From positions 1,696,931-1,760,930 of the forward strand of contig NZ_LS483440.1 in NCBI RefSeq assembly GCF_900476045.1: DNA of 64,000 nt, written 5' to 3'. The notes beneath the pieces were generated by a model, which worked only from the letters and a program-made list of their open reading frames with translations, did no database searches and had not been told where the DNA came from. Below are positions 27,848-36,668 of this stretch, piece after piece; position 1 is the stretch's first letter; every line of letters begins with the position of its first letter. The stretch is from Gemella morbillorum (GTDB taxonomy: Bacteria > Bacillota > Bacilli > Staphylococcales > Gemellaceae). A program made the translations under genes and the position numbers.

Positions 27848-29191
27848 ATGAATGATATGACCAAAGGTCCTATTTTATCAAAAATTTTATATTTTTCCAT
27901 TTTCATCTTTATCGGTGGCCTTTTGCAAAATCTTTATCTTATTATTGATTCGATTATTCTTGGTCACTATATCGGAGAAAGTGGTATCGCTGTTGTCGGA
28001 ATAGCTAACCCTATTAATTTTATTATAATGGGGTTCTTAATAGGTGCGGCTTATGGTTTCGGGGTAATTATGGCAAGAAGTTTCGGTGCTGGAGACTTCA
28101 ATCAGTTTAGAAGGTATTTTTTCAATTCTATTATCCTATCTCTTATTTTAGGATTTATCTTTACAGTAGTATTATTTTTCGCCAATGAGTATCTTTTAAA
28201 ATTGATTAATACTCCTAGCGAGCTTTTTAATGAAGCTCACAAGTTTTTATTAATTTTGTACTTAGGTTGTGCTTCTACACTAATTTACAACCTATTTGCA
28301 GCTACACTACGTAGTATAGGTAATAGTCTTACCCCCGTTTTATTTTTACTTCTTTCTGTAGTAATTAACGGTATCGTTGTTTTTATCTTTGTAGCTATTC
28401 TGAATTTAGGCGTTGTCGGAAGCGCTTTTGGTACTATTATCGCCCAAACAACTTCTGCTCTGTGTTGCTATTTTTATATCCAATATAAATACCCCAACAT
28501 ACGCTTAACAAAGAATGATACTGTCCTCGATATTAAAAATATGAAAGAATTACTTGTCCAAGGAGCTCCTATGGGGATGCAATTTTCTTTTACAGGTATC
28601 GGACTTATTATCGTTCAAAAATACCTTAATGGTTTTGGAACAAACTATATCGCGGGTTATAGTGTTGCTATACGTATTCAAAATATCGTAGCGTATATTT
28701 TCGTAGCGCTTGGAACAGCAATTTCAACCTTTACTAGCCAAAATATCGGAGCTAAAAAAATGTATCGTATTTCTAAAGCTATTCGCTATATGACTATAAC
28801 TTCGATTCTAACCGCTATATTCAGTATGGTTGTTATTAGATTAGGAGGCATCTACTTTATTTCTATCTTTACCGCCGAACCTAATACTGAATTAACCGAA
28901 TCTGCCTTGATGTATTTTAATAATGTTACCCTTGCTTATATACCATTAGCTATTCTTATCTTGTTTAGAAATATCTTACAAGGTTATGGTTTTCCTATCA
29001 CGGCGATGATGGCAGGTATTGTAGAACTTATTAACCGAGTTATTATCGTTATTCTTTTCACCGATTCACTTGGTTTCCTAGCGATTTGCCTTGCTGATTC
29101 TGTTAACTGGTTGATCACCGCAGTTTTCTTACTTGGAGTATATTTTTTCGCAGTACGCTATCACAAACAGAAATTCAAAGAGTTTTATTAA
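27848..29191 (+). CDS. MATE-family efflux transporter
   Basis: 447 residues with twelve hydrophobic segments, the usual MATE length. It begins MNDMTKGPILSKILYFSIFI and contains the early motif GGLLQNLYLIIDSIILGHYI and a repeated half after GAPMGMQFSFTGIGL (about 236). It exports cationic compounds or drugs using a Na+ or H+ gradient. GAGGTG precedes the ATG. It is flanked by terminators and is therefore a single-gene unit. Substrate unknown. Confidence 0.9.
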   Translation: MNDMTKGPILSKILYFSIFIFIGGLLQNLYLIIDSIILGHYIGESGIAVVGIANPINFIIMGFLIGAAYGFGVIMARSFGAGDFNQFRRYFFNSIILSLILGFIFTVVLFFANEYLLKLINTPSELFNEAHKFLLILYLGCASTLIYNLFAATLRSIGNSLTPVLFLLLSVVINGIVVFIFVAILNLGVVGSAFGTIIAQTTSALCCYFYIQYKYPNIRLTKNDTVLDIKNMKELLVQGAPMGMQFSFTGIGLIIVQKYLNGFGTNYIAGYSVAIRIQNIVAYIFVALGTAISTFTSQNIGAKKMYRISKAIRYMTITSILTAIFSMVVIRLGGIYFISIFTAEPNTELTESALMYFNNVTLAYIPLAILILFRNILQGYGFPITAMMAGIVELINRVIIVILFTDSLGFLAICLADSVNWLITAVFLLGVYFFAVRYHKQKFKEFY

Positions 29192-29202
29192 CAACTCCCT
29201 AT

Positions 29203-29233
29203 AAAAACTAGCAAAAATAACGCTAGTTTTTTA
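29203..29233 (+). terminator. Terminator of the MATE gene
   Basis: AAAAACTAGC / GCTAGTTTTTT stem with an AAAAATAAC loop. Confidence 0.85.
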
Positions 29234-29301
29234 TTTTACCTTTCTTAATTCTTCTAATTATGTTACAATAAAAGCAAATTTTAATATTAAGGAGGGACTC
29301 T

Positions 29302-30144
29302 ATGATTACTAAAGAAATGATTGAAAAAGTTATCGAGAAGATTACTAAAGAAAATCAAAAAGAGTGCATTCATATTTATCCAGAAAAGAGTGTTAACCTA
29401 AGTATATTCGATAGCAAGTTTGGAGGTATTCCTTATTTGCCTAAAAACTTTGAAGTACCATATGGAACATCTGACGATAATGGACAATTAGCTCTACTTG
29501 CGCAAATAAACTGCACTGATCTACCAGAAAATAATCTATACCCTAAAACCGGAATCCTTCAGTTTTGGATTGGTCGCGATGATCTTATGGGTCTTGAAGA
29601 CGATTATAAAGTAGTTTACTTTGAAAATATCGATAATACTATTACTAGAGAAGAAGTTCTTACTAAATACACCCCGCTTGATCCAGAAGACTATGATCAA
29701 TATTCTCCATTTAATCCATCAAACGCTGAATTTGGACTAACTTTCGAAAAAGGTGTTTCTTCTATTACTACTGAAGATTATAGATTTGAAGATATAGTAA
29801 TAAACGCTATTCACGAATTATATCCAGATGAAGAAGTGTCAAATCTTTATTGTGATTTAGATGATGATGTTTATGAATATTTTTATGATTCATTAAGAGG
29901 ATTAAGTCACGCTATTGGTGGATATCCAAACTTCACGCAGTACGATCCACGTAGTTACAATTCTGAAGAGGGAGAACAGTCACCTTATGATATAATGCTT
30001 CTTCAAGTAGAAACCGACTGGAGTAAGGGTCGTGATGTTGAGATTATGTGGGGAGACTGCGGAGTAGGGAACTTCTTTATCTCAGAAGAAAACCTAAAAA
30101 ACCTTTATTTCGAGGATGTCCTTTACAATTGGGATTGCGGATAA
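29302..30144 (+). CDS. YwqG family protein (DUF1963)
   Basis: 280 residues of the DUF1963/YwqG type: SKFGGIPYLPKNFEVPYGTS near 35, LALLAQINCTDLP near 66, GILQFWIGRDD near 86, HAIGGYPNFTQYDPR near 206 and MLLQVETDWSKGR then MWGDCGVGNFFI near the end. These are soluble cytoplasmic proteins of unknown function; members occur in toxin-immunity loci. AAGGAGGG precedes the ATG. Confidence 0.85.
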   Translation: MITKEMIEKVIEKITKENQKECIHIYPEKSVNLSIFDSKFGGIPYLPKNFEVPYGTSDDNGQLALLAQINCTDLPENNLYPKTGILQFWIGRDDLMGLEDDYKVVYFENIDNTITREEVLTKYTPLDPEDYDQYSPFNPSNAEFGLTFEKGVSSITTEDYRFEDIVINAIHELYPDEEVSNLYCDLDDDVYEYFYDSLRGLSHAIGGYPNFTQYDPRSYNSEEGEQSPYDIMLLQVETDWSKGRDVEIMWGDCGVGNFFISEENLKNLYFEDVLYNWDCG

Positions 30145-30145
30145 A

Positions 30146-30181
30146 AAGAAAAAGTGATGAATTTTTTTCATCACTTTTTTT
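30146..30181. terminator. Bidirectional terminator between ywqG-like and tmcAL genes
   Basis: AAAAAAGTGATGAA and TTCATCACTTTTTTT form a long stem with U-rich exits on both sides, between convergent genes. Confidence 0.9.
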
Positions 30182-31313
30182 ATACCAATTCTATTTTTTT
30201 TCTAAATATATCTGGTTTCCCTGATATTAAACTATAAATACGAGCCACCTTAATATCTTGTACAAAGTACATGCTGTTAGAGCTGTTTAACACCGAAACT
30301 AAAGCTATCTTTTCTTCTTTGTTAATTTTGCGTATCAACCCTGATTTCTCACTTTTTACCGCAAGCACGCGAAATACCGTCGTTCCGAAGAGCTCTTCAT
30401 AATCATCACGAGTAGTATTTGTTAAAACATGGATTAGCAAGCGTTGGATTTTCTTTTTACTATATCTTTTTGTAATGACTAACTCTACCAATTCTCTATA
30501 GTTTTTCGCACTAAGAGCAGCTTCGAAAATTCTATTTTCCAAACCTTCTCTCATGTCATAGATGTTTTTTAATCCATCTTTTCCTAAAGAAATAATTTTA
30601 TACTTTAATAATCCGAAAAAATCTTCTTCCGTTGGTATTTTACTAGCTCTAATATCCTCAAGTAGTTCTTTTGATATATAACTTGTTATCTCTTCTGACA
30701 TAATATTTTTTCTAATAGCAGTAGCGCTAAGGTGTTGTGCCATTTCTAAATTTTCATTATTAAGATTTTGCCCAGTTCTTTTTACCGGCACTAATTGTAT
30801 ATGCGGTGCAAATTCTTTTATCATCTTGTAATAGCTATACGCTAGACTGAAATTGGGGTTATTGTTGGAAATTCCATACAACTCACCATTGATTTTGGCA
30901 AAACTATATCCTTGCTTAAGTAACTCTCGATATTTTTCAGGAGATATTTCCTGTTGTTTTTTGTATATTTCTCCAAAAACTTCAATATCCATTTCTTCTG
31001 TGCCAAAAATCAAATGCGTTATACCAGCCCCATCAAGAATCTCAATACTCTTTCTCGCAAAATCATCACTATAAGCAACACTTCCCAAATAAGGTAAGGC
31101 GATAACTAGACTACAACCACTTCTTACCGCTTCCTTGGCACGTGTATAGCCATCTGTAATCGCTACTTCACCTCTTTGGGTAAAATATTCACTCATAACA
31201 CAAACTATTTCCCCACCAGAGCCGTTTGCAGCTATTAAATTTTGCGCTTGCTCAATTAAATATTTATGTCCGCTGTGAAGAGGGTTAAACTCCGCGATTA
31301 TTCCTATTCTCAT
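30180..31313 (-). CDS. tmcAL: tRNA(Met) cytidine acetate ligase
   Basis: Makes N4-acetylcytidine at the wobble base of elongator tRNA-Met from acetate and ATP. 377 residues. The nucleotidyltransferase motif is IIAEFNPLHSGHKYLIEQA (residues 4-22, HxGH type). MSEYFTQRGEVAITDGYTRA and HLSATAIRKNI (the downstream nucleotide-binding region) are family hallmarks (formerly YlbM/DUF795). The ATG follows AAGGAGGTAAGAG. Family certain; the activity is known from Bacillus homologues. Confidence 0.92.
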   Translation of the reverse strand: MRIGIIAEFNPLHSGHKYLIEQAQNLIAANGSGGEIVCVMSEYFTQRGEVAITDGYTRAKEAVRSGCSLVIALPYLGSVAYSDDFARKSIEILDGAGITHLIFGTEEMDIEVFGEIYKKQQEISPEKYRELLKQGYSFAKINGELYGISNNNPNFSLAYSYYKMIKEFAPHIQLVPVKRTGQNLNNENLEMAQHLSATAIRKNIMSEEITSYISKELLEDIRASKIPTEEDFFGLLKYKIISLGKDGLKNIYDMREGLENRIFEAALSAKNYRELVELVITKRYSKKKIQRLLIHVLTNTTRDDYEELFGTTVFRVLAVKSEKSGLIRKINKEEKIALVSVLNSSNSMYFVQDIKVARIYSLISGKPDIFRKKIELV

Positions 31314-31372
31314 CTCTTACCTCCTTTACCTAGATTCTTAAACTAAACTGTCAATCTATAAATCTATATAAT

Positions 31373-31435
31373 AAAGGGATGATCTGCCTGCAACTCCATT
31401 TCTCTTAGAAACTTCATCGTGGTATCACCCCTTTT
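31373..31435 (-). promoter_or_regulatory. Hairpin with T-box-like GGTGATACCACG motif
   Basis: The minus strand holds AAAAGGGGTGATACCACGAT (31416-31435) and, 30-odd bases on, ATCATCCCTTT (31373-31383), which pairs with AAAGGGGTGAT. The arrangement resembles the last part of a T-box leader (antiterminator AGGGTGGNACCGCG, then terminator). The rest of a T-box would overlap the upstream coding region, so it could be a relic or only the terminator of the gene ending at 31442. Confidence 0.35.
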
Positions 31436-31441
31436 AAGTTA

Positions 31442-31951
31442 CTAGTTATCTTTTTTCTTACTTGTATCTTCGAAAATATCCACAGTCCAACCAAGAAGAG
31501 TACCATCTTCGGCGGTAACCTTACTGATAGAAAACTGTCTTGGTTTTTTGTCTTCTTTTACCAATCTTTCTATTTCCTTATTACCAAATTCTAGCGCCTC
31601 ACTTTGAGTTTTAAACACTTTTCCTGTAGTGCCGACTCCTTCATTTTGAGAAACTTTTTTACCGTTATACTCCTTAGTTTCCACATAATTATTTGTTTGA
31701 TTATTCGCGCCTTGACTACCTACTACATTTCCAGATTCTTGTTTTTCTTGGGTGTTTTGACTATTTTGAGATTTGTATTTTTCCTCATCAGTATTTTTAT
31801 CTTGTTTTTTATTCGATGTTTGAGCGGAAGATTTTTCCGATTTTTTAGAATCTCCCCCAGCAAAATAACTATATCCTAAAAATACTATGCAAACAACAAA
31901 TATCGCTAATACAACTCCCCAAAGTATTTTTAATAATTTATTATTCTTCAT
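31442..31951 (-). CDS. Membrane-anchored protein with low-complexity linker, paralogue of the 24962 gene
   Basis: 169 residues. The helix LLKILWGVVLAIFVVCIVFL is followed by a Ser/Asn/Gln/Lys-rich linker (about 33-100) and a C-terminal domain (GKVFKTQSEALEFGNKEIER and LGWTVDIFEDTSKKK). Its N-terminus is nearly the same as the protein encoded at 25492 (MKxNxLLKxLWGxVLAIF), so the two arose by duplication. An extracellular C-terminus is likely. Function unknown. Confidence 0.75.
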   Translation of the reverse strand: MKNNKLLKILWGVVLAIFVVCIVFLGYSYFAGGDSKKSEKSSAQTSNKKQDKNTDEEKYKSQNSQNTQEKQESGNVVGSQGANNQTNNYVETKEYNGKKVSQNEGVGTTGKVFKTQSEALEFGNKEIERLVKEDKKPRQFSISKVTAEDGTLLGWTVDIFEDTSKKKDN

Positions 31952-32150
31952 AATATAAGACCTCTATAAATTTAAAATTCAAGTATATTATACCACTTAT
32001 TAAATATTTTAGCAAAATTAGATGATATTCCCTACCACCTAATAATTATCAAAAGCATATCCTCTATCTATACAAAATGTTACAAGAAAAAACTATCAAA
32101 CAAATCCATAATCATTCATTTTGATAATAATACAAAACAACTATAGCACA

Positions 32151-32498
32151 CTATAATTGCAACATTTCATCATAGTGTTCCCTAGCGTAATTAATAAATT
32201 CATAAATACTTGCCGATATCCTCTTCATTTCAAACGACCCTAACGCTCCTAAATCATTCATATATATAGTATCATCAGAATATTTTTTTATAAAAAATGC
32301 TCTATCACCGTCTTGCCCAATCAAGAAAAAATCCGGTTCCCATTCTTCTATTTGATAGGTAGTGTTTCTTTCTTCCAAATCTATCTTTGAATACAACACA
32401 ACCCCTGTATTCTCTATCAAAAATTCTCCTTCTTTGTCTATTTGCGATAAAAATTCTCTATATATAGTTGGAAATTCAAAGTTAAACTCCTTATTCAT
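32151..32498 (-). CDS. SMI1/KNR4 (SUKH) family immunity-like protein
   Basis: 115 residues. Opens with FPTIYREFLSQIDKEGEF and contains LIENTGVVLYSKIDLEERN, DFFLIGQDGDRAFFI and MNDLGALGSFEMKRIS, matching the SUKH fold (GDG turn and LG..S end). SUKH proteins are the commonest immunity proteins against nuclease-type polymorphic toxins. AAGGAG precedes the ATG. It is the leftmost of a long array of immunity-like genes; no cognate toxin is visible. Confidence 0.75.
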   Translation of the reverse strand: MNKEFNFEFPTIYREFLSQIDKEGEFLIENTGVVLYSKIDLEERNTTYQIEEWEPDFFLIGQDGDRAFFIKKYSDDTIYMNDLGALGSFEMKRISASIYEFINYAREHYDEMLQL

Positions 32499-32534
32499 AG
32501 TAAACTCCTTAATATGTTTTACTTACCTAAAAAC

Positions 32535-32738
32535 CTATACTTCATCTTCACTTAACTCTCTAAAGTTTGAAATATGATATCCAAAATAAACTTTTCCCGA
32601 CTTTCCTATAAATATTCCATGTTCCTTCATATTAGTTATCTCCCCTAAATATATCAGAGGAAGATCATTGTAAAATGGATACTCTTTTGTTATTTTCACT
32701 TTGACAGTAACTAAAGCTTTTCCCCTCAACTCGTCCAT
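32535..32738 (-). CDS. Small protein of unknown function in the immunity array
   Basis: 67 residues, MDELRGKALVTVKVKITKEY followed by IYLGEITNMKEHGIFIG and ending NFRELSEDEV. Mostly beta strand by pattern. AAGGAAGG precedes the ATG. It may be a complete small immunity protein or the C-terminal part of one. Not recognised. Confidence 0.5.
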   Translation of the reverse strand: MDELRGKALVTVKVKITKEYPFYNDLPLIYLGEITNMKEHGIFIGKSGKVYFGYHISNFRELSEDEV

Positions 32739-32796
32739 TATATATCCTTCCTTAATTCAATCGTCTACTCGCTATTCTGCTACAACTAAAAAAACG

Positions 32797-33258
32797 CTAA
32801 TGTGTCTCAAATTTTTCCCAATCAATAACAGATTCAATAACGGGTATCCAACTATCTATTTCAAATTTTTCTTCAATATATGGATTCGTGTATCCATCCA
32901 ATATTAATACTCCTTTACATCTAACATGAGCCTTACTATCTATTATCTCAACTACCTCCAGATCATATGAGACCATCGGTTCCCATTCATAAATATAAAA
33001 TGCATCTTCCCTATCAGCACTTTCTTCAATTGTTGTTACGCTAAATGTTTCTCCAGTTAATTCCTCTACCGAATTTTTGTCTGTATCTATAGAATTAATA
33101 CAAAGCGAGGGGGCTATTTCTTCACCATTTAAATCTCCAGGCGTAAATCCGATATCGACAGACCACGACATACAATCATCTTCTTTAAAGAACATTAGAC
33201 AGCTACGTCTACCTTCCCAACTATCCTGAAATAAATATTTTTCTCCAATTTTTAGCAT
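32797..33258 (-). CDS. Uncharacterised immunity-like protein
   Basis: 153 acidic residues, MLKIGEKYLFQDSWEGRRSC with a beta-rich middle (YEWEPMVSYDLEVVEI) and end WIPVIESVIDWEKFETH. The small acidic composition and the position in the array suggest an immunity protein, but no family is recognised. AAAGGA precedes the ATG. Confidence 0.6.
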   Translation of the reverse strand: MLKIGEKYLFQDSWEGRRSCLMFFKEDDCMSWSVDIGFTPGDLNGEEIAPSLCINSIDTDKNSVEELTGETFSVTTIEESADREDAFYIYEWEPMVSYDLEVVEIIDSKAHVRCKGVLILDGYTNPYIEEKFEIDSWIPVIESVIDWEKFETH

Positions 33259-33324
33259 TTCTCTATCCTTTCTTCAATAATAGTTTCCTAAAAACCATTC
33301 AAAAACATAACAAAATTTTTTATT

Positions 33325-34125
33325 TTATTCCATTTCTTTTATCAATTTATACGTCTCCTTAAGACGGAGACCTCGTCGTTCCTTACTCGCTGTTATTTCT
33401 TCATATATATCATCCAACGTCTTGGCAGGTGCTAAAGTCCACAAAGTATAGTCTTCTAATATGATCTTCCCAATCTTCTCAAACTTATCGAGCAAAAGTC
33501 CTAAATCCTTGTGATTAAACCAACAGTCAGTATCAATAGCATATTGTCTATTGTTCATCTTACAAGCAATCTCACTATTTATAAAATCCGTCATAGTAGG
33601 TTTATCTTGTTGAAGCAACCTTGTACACGCCAAATGGTATTCTATCTTTCTTGGACTTTGATCTACTACTGAAACAAAAACTACACCATATTGATTTTCA
33701 AACTTGACCGCAAGCACATCTCCCACTTTAAAATATGGTTCTTGTTTTATTTTTTTCTTTGGGACTTTAAGCGGCTTAGAATTTACACTTCGCAACTGAA
33801 CTGCTAACTTATCCAGCACCCTCTGTCTTTGTTTTAACGCCTTACTATCAATCTCTAACCAAAACTCATCAGCACCCTTTTCGATTATCTCCAAAGCTCT
33901 ATTTTTTATTGCTTCTGGCAAGTGACCTATCTTCCATAAAGAATATGCTAACGCTGTCCAATAGATTTCTGTGTAAAATCCATCTATGCAAAAGTTTTTC
34001 TCTTCGTTCAAAATATCTTCGATTATTTTATCGACATTTTCTCCATCTTTATATCTTTCTACTGCGGCATTGTAAATATCATACCCATCATCGCTATCTA
34101 TAATTTTAACTCCATCTATTGCCAT
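33325..34125 (-). CDS. Uncharacterised 266-residue protein of the immunity array
   Basis: The first half is helical, with a TPR-like stretch (YTEIYWTALAYSLWKIGHLP, about residues 51-70). The middle is basic (PLKVPKKKIKQEP). The second half is a beta-rich domain (FKVGDVLAVKFENQYGVVFV), then a helical end. Similar two-part proteins occur in polymorphic toxin immunity loci. AAAGGAG precedes the ATG. Function unknown. Confidence 0.6.
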   Translation of the reverse strand: MAIDGVKIIDSDDGYDIYNAAVERYKDGENVDKIIEDILNEEKNFCIDGFYTEIYWTALAYSLWKIGHLPEAIKNRALEIIEKGADEFWLEIDSKALKQRQRVLDKLAVQLRSVNSKPLKVPKKKIKQEPYFKVGDVLAVKFENQYGVVFVSVVDQSPRKIEYHLACTRLLQQDKPTMTDFINSEIACKMNNRQYAIDTDCWFNHKDLGLLLDKFEKIGKIILEDYTLWTLAPAKTLDDIYEEITASKERRGLRLKETYKLIKEME

Positions 34126-34193
34126 AATATTCTCCTTTATCCACTATCACTATTTTACAACTAATAATACTCTCTTACTTGTCTCTGAGGCTT

Positions 34194-34280
34194 TTATCCT
34201 TGTCTCCTATTTGTGTTATGATAAAATAACTCCGCCTGTTCTTTCGTCAGCAAACCTTCTTTTTTATATAAATACACGTA
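34194..34280 (-). pseudogene. C-terminal coding fragment
   Basis: Within an otherwise gene-free 375 bases (34126-34500) one frame reads VYLYKKEGLLTKEQAELFYH and ends NTNRRQG before a stop. It looks like the tail of a lost gene. No start site is present. Confidence 0.3.
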
Positions 34281-34500
34281 CTATTCTCTTGTTTTATAAT
34301 TCATAATCTAGTTGTTATTATAAATCGATAATAATTACACACATACTCTATCTCTATACTTTAGAAATTATCTTTAAAATCTATTTTTTATTATTCAATA
34401 TTTTTTCAATCAAAATAACCGTCAATATCAATTATTTTTCCAGTAAGATCTGTAATCTAATTTCTTTCTAAATATTTGTCAATAGTATACCCCTAAACGA

Positions 34501-35031
34501 TTATTCCTCATACACTCCCAATAAATCCGACAAAATCGCATCCGCATCATCTTCGGATAAATCATACTGTTCCATTACCGCTTTGATATTCTCATAAATC
34601 ACAGCTAAATTCTCAGGACTTTGATTTTTATAATCTTCAACGGTATTTATATTGTATTCATATAATATTCCGTCTATCTCCTGTCTTGCTATAACATTAA
34701 ATGTATCTTTTACAAAATCTCCGTTTTCACCCCTATAATAAGCTGTCCCAATCGGAGAGTTAAGAAACAGGATAATATCATCATCATTGTTCGCAACTAC
34801 ATTTAAGGTATATATTCCTGAATGACTTGGTTCACTCATATACTCCTCATCTTCATCACCTGCAGTAAATCTCCAACCGCTATCTCCTACAAAATCAGGA
34901 TTTTCACGATACATATAGCCAACCTTTTCTCCATCTACCATAATTCTGTCTGTGGCAATACAACCTTCTCCTTCATCCCAACGAAAGAGCTCTTTTATAT
35001 CTTCTTTTTTTATACTCCAATTTTTTTCCAT
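34501..35031 (-). CDS. DUF2185 (Imm33-like) immunity protein
   Basis: 176 residues from the ATG at 35031, chosen because AGAGGAAAACC lies just before it; an earlier in-frame ATG has no good ribosome binding site. The core GEKVGYMYRENPDFVGDSGW followed by RFTAGDEDEEYMSEP and SPIGTAYYR is the DUF2185 signature, a domain found as immunity protein 33. A helical tail ends ADAILSDLLGVYEE. Confidence 0.75.
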   Translation of the reverse strand: MEKNWSIKKEDIKELFRWDEGEGCIATDRIMVDGEKVGYMYRENPDFVGDSGWRFTAGDEDEEYMSEPSHSGIYTLNVVANNDDDIILFLNSPIGTAYYRGENGDFVKDTFNVIARQEIDGILYEYNINTVEDYKNQSPENLAVIYENIKAVMEQYDLSEDDADAILSDLLGVYEE

Positions 35032-35048
35032 GGTTTTCCTCTTAAAAT

Positions 35049-35132
35049 TCATATTAATACTTTTGACCAAAGTTCTCCCTTTTTAAAACTAACAATATCT
35101 TTTTTAACAAGATAAGTTTTCCCTACTTCCAT
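35049..35132 (-). pseudogene. N-terminal fragment of a DUF3601-like protein
   Basis: MEVGKTYLVKKDIVSFKKGE then LWSKVLI and a stop, 27 residues. It resembles the start of small DUF3601-type proteins, truncated here just before the Imm33-like gene. Confidence 0.35.
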
Positions 35133-35379
35133 TTTCACAATAGCCCTTCCCCTTAAAATACTAAACTATCTTTTACACATTTAAAATAAATAACTTCAAT
35201 GTAAGTTAATATTCTCCTAGCTAAGCATTAATTTATCTATCTTATTTTCTTATGATTATATCATTTTTATTATAATTTGTCAGTTACGCCCAAAATGAGT
35301 TTAGTCCCGCAACTACAAATTTTCTTTATTTTTTATGGGAAAATATTCTTTATTTGGCCTTAGTCCTATATCTATAAAG

Positions 35380-35415
35380 AAAAAAACAGCAAACCTATTT
35401 TAATTTACTGTTTCT
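35380..35415 (-). terminator. Array-type terminator, copy 1
   Basis: An ACAG..AAA / TTT..CTGT hairpin with an A-rich flank, homologous to the copies at 37913, 38711, 42166, 44345 and 47166. It is followed on its left-hand side by U-rich sequence on the minus strand. The 18-base ATTAGACAAACTGGAATT-like stretch next to it also recurs at 38785. Confidence 0.7.
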
Positions 35416-35458
35416 CAAATTGTTATATTCAATTAGACAAACTGGAATTTGCCGCTCT

Positions 35459-36223
35459 TTAAAGAACTGACACATCAGTTACTTTTTTATTTTGCTCTCT
35501 AATCGAAAGAACAGTTGCCATTACTATAATAATTATTTTACAAGCATAAGTTATATTTTGATCACCACCTACTGCTAATTGCGAGAAAACATTTATTAAC
35601 GAATGTGTCATCACACATATCCACAAACTGTTTGTCTTTATAAATAACGCGGATAAAACAAAGCAATTAGTCAACAATCCAAGCAAAAATCCAAACACCT
35701 GTACTTGTGGCAATGTTCCTTCAATGTAGAAATAAGAGAAATGCCATATTCCCCATAAAACAAAAGTAATTAAAGTTGAACTAATATAACTATGGTGTTC
35801 CATCATAATTGGTTGAAAAACATATCTCCACCCTACTTCTTCAATCCCACCAAAAAGGATTGCTTTAAGAAATAAGATAATCGGAATATACCACGCATTC
35901 AACGCTAATTTTCCATCAAATGCAACATAGCAAAAATCCAAAAACAAGAATACAATAACAAATAAATAACTGCTGATGTTTTGCTTTATAGCGAAAAAAT
36001 CCTTTAATATTTTCTTCGTACTGTACTTTTTGTATCTAAGTGCAATAATAGTCCCCCATAGAGCAGCTGAAACTCCACCTATTCCAATAGCAACCATTCC
36101 CATTGGCATTGTATAGTCTACATCCATACCCAAATTACGCAATATAAAAACTATAATACATATCATCCATATTTGCCCTAAGGTTCCTAATAAATAAAGA
36201 AAAATTGCCTTTTTTCGACTCAT
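35459..36223 (-). CDS. CPBP-family intramembrane metalloprotease
   Basis: 254 residues, about eight membrane segments. The ABI/CPBP motifs are present: GGIEEVGWRYVFQP (EExxxR, about 133), VLWGIWHFSYF (about 164) and CVMTHSLINVFS (about 212). These proteases cut within membranes. In Firmicutes they are often linked to bacteriocin self-immunity, which fits this neighbourhood. TAGGAGA precedes the ATG. Confidence 0.88.
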   Translation of the reverse strand: MSRKKAIFLYLLGTLGQIWMICIIVFILRNLGMDVDYTMPMGMVAIGIGGVSAALWGTIIALRYKKYSTKKILKDFFAIKQNISSYLFVIVFLFLDFCYVAFDGKLALNAWYIPIILFLKAILFGGIEEVGWRYVFQPIMMEHHSYISSTLITFVLWGIWHFSYFYIEGTLPQVQVFGFLLGLLTNCFVLSALFIKTNSLWICVMTHSLINVFSQLAVGGDQNITYACKIIIIVMATVLSIREQNKKVTDVSVL

Positions 36224-36292
36224 AAATTTTCTCCTAAATTCTAATTTGTTTTACTCGCTGTTTGTAATATTATATCCTATTTTCAATTAGTT

Positions 36293-36472
36293 TTACAGGT
36301 CTAATTCTTGTTTCTTTACCTGTAGTAGTTCTCTATTTTCTTGTTGCAACTGCTCTATACAGCTTCTTACACTTTCAGCTTTTTCAACTTCTTTTCGCAG
36401 GTCTATGATTTGAGAATACAGCCTATCTTTTTCTTTCTTCAAGGCTGTTACTTCCGATTTCCATTTGGATAT
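36293..36472 (-). pseudogene. Coiled-coil C-terminal remnant
   Basis: An open stretch without a start codon reads KWKSEVTALKKEKDRLYSQI and continues as a charged coiled coil to KKQELDL and a stop. It resembles the tail of the ankyrin gene at 39843 (LLQENRGLKEEKKQLDQYK), so it is probably the end of a lost paralogue. 36473-36668 shows no gene. Confidence 0.45.
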
Positions 36473-36668
36473 ATTTTAAACTTTACTTTTCCCTAACTAT
36501 TCTTTCATATCTTGGCACATTCAAATAAAATAATCTCGGTGGTATATTTATTTTGTAAAAAAGTTTTTGATTTATTGGTTTCTAACTACCATCTTACAGG
36601 CACTTATTCACCTTTGGAGTTTTGATAAGATAAAAGTATAATATTATTAACATCCATTTGCACTATCA

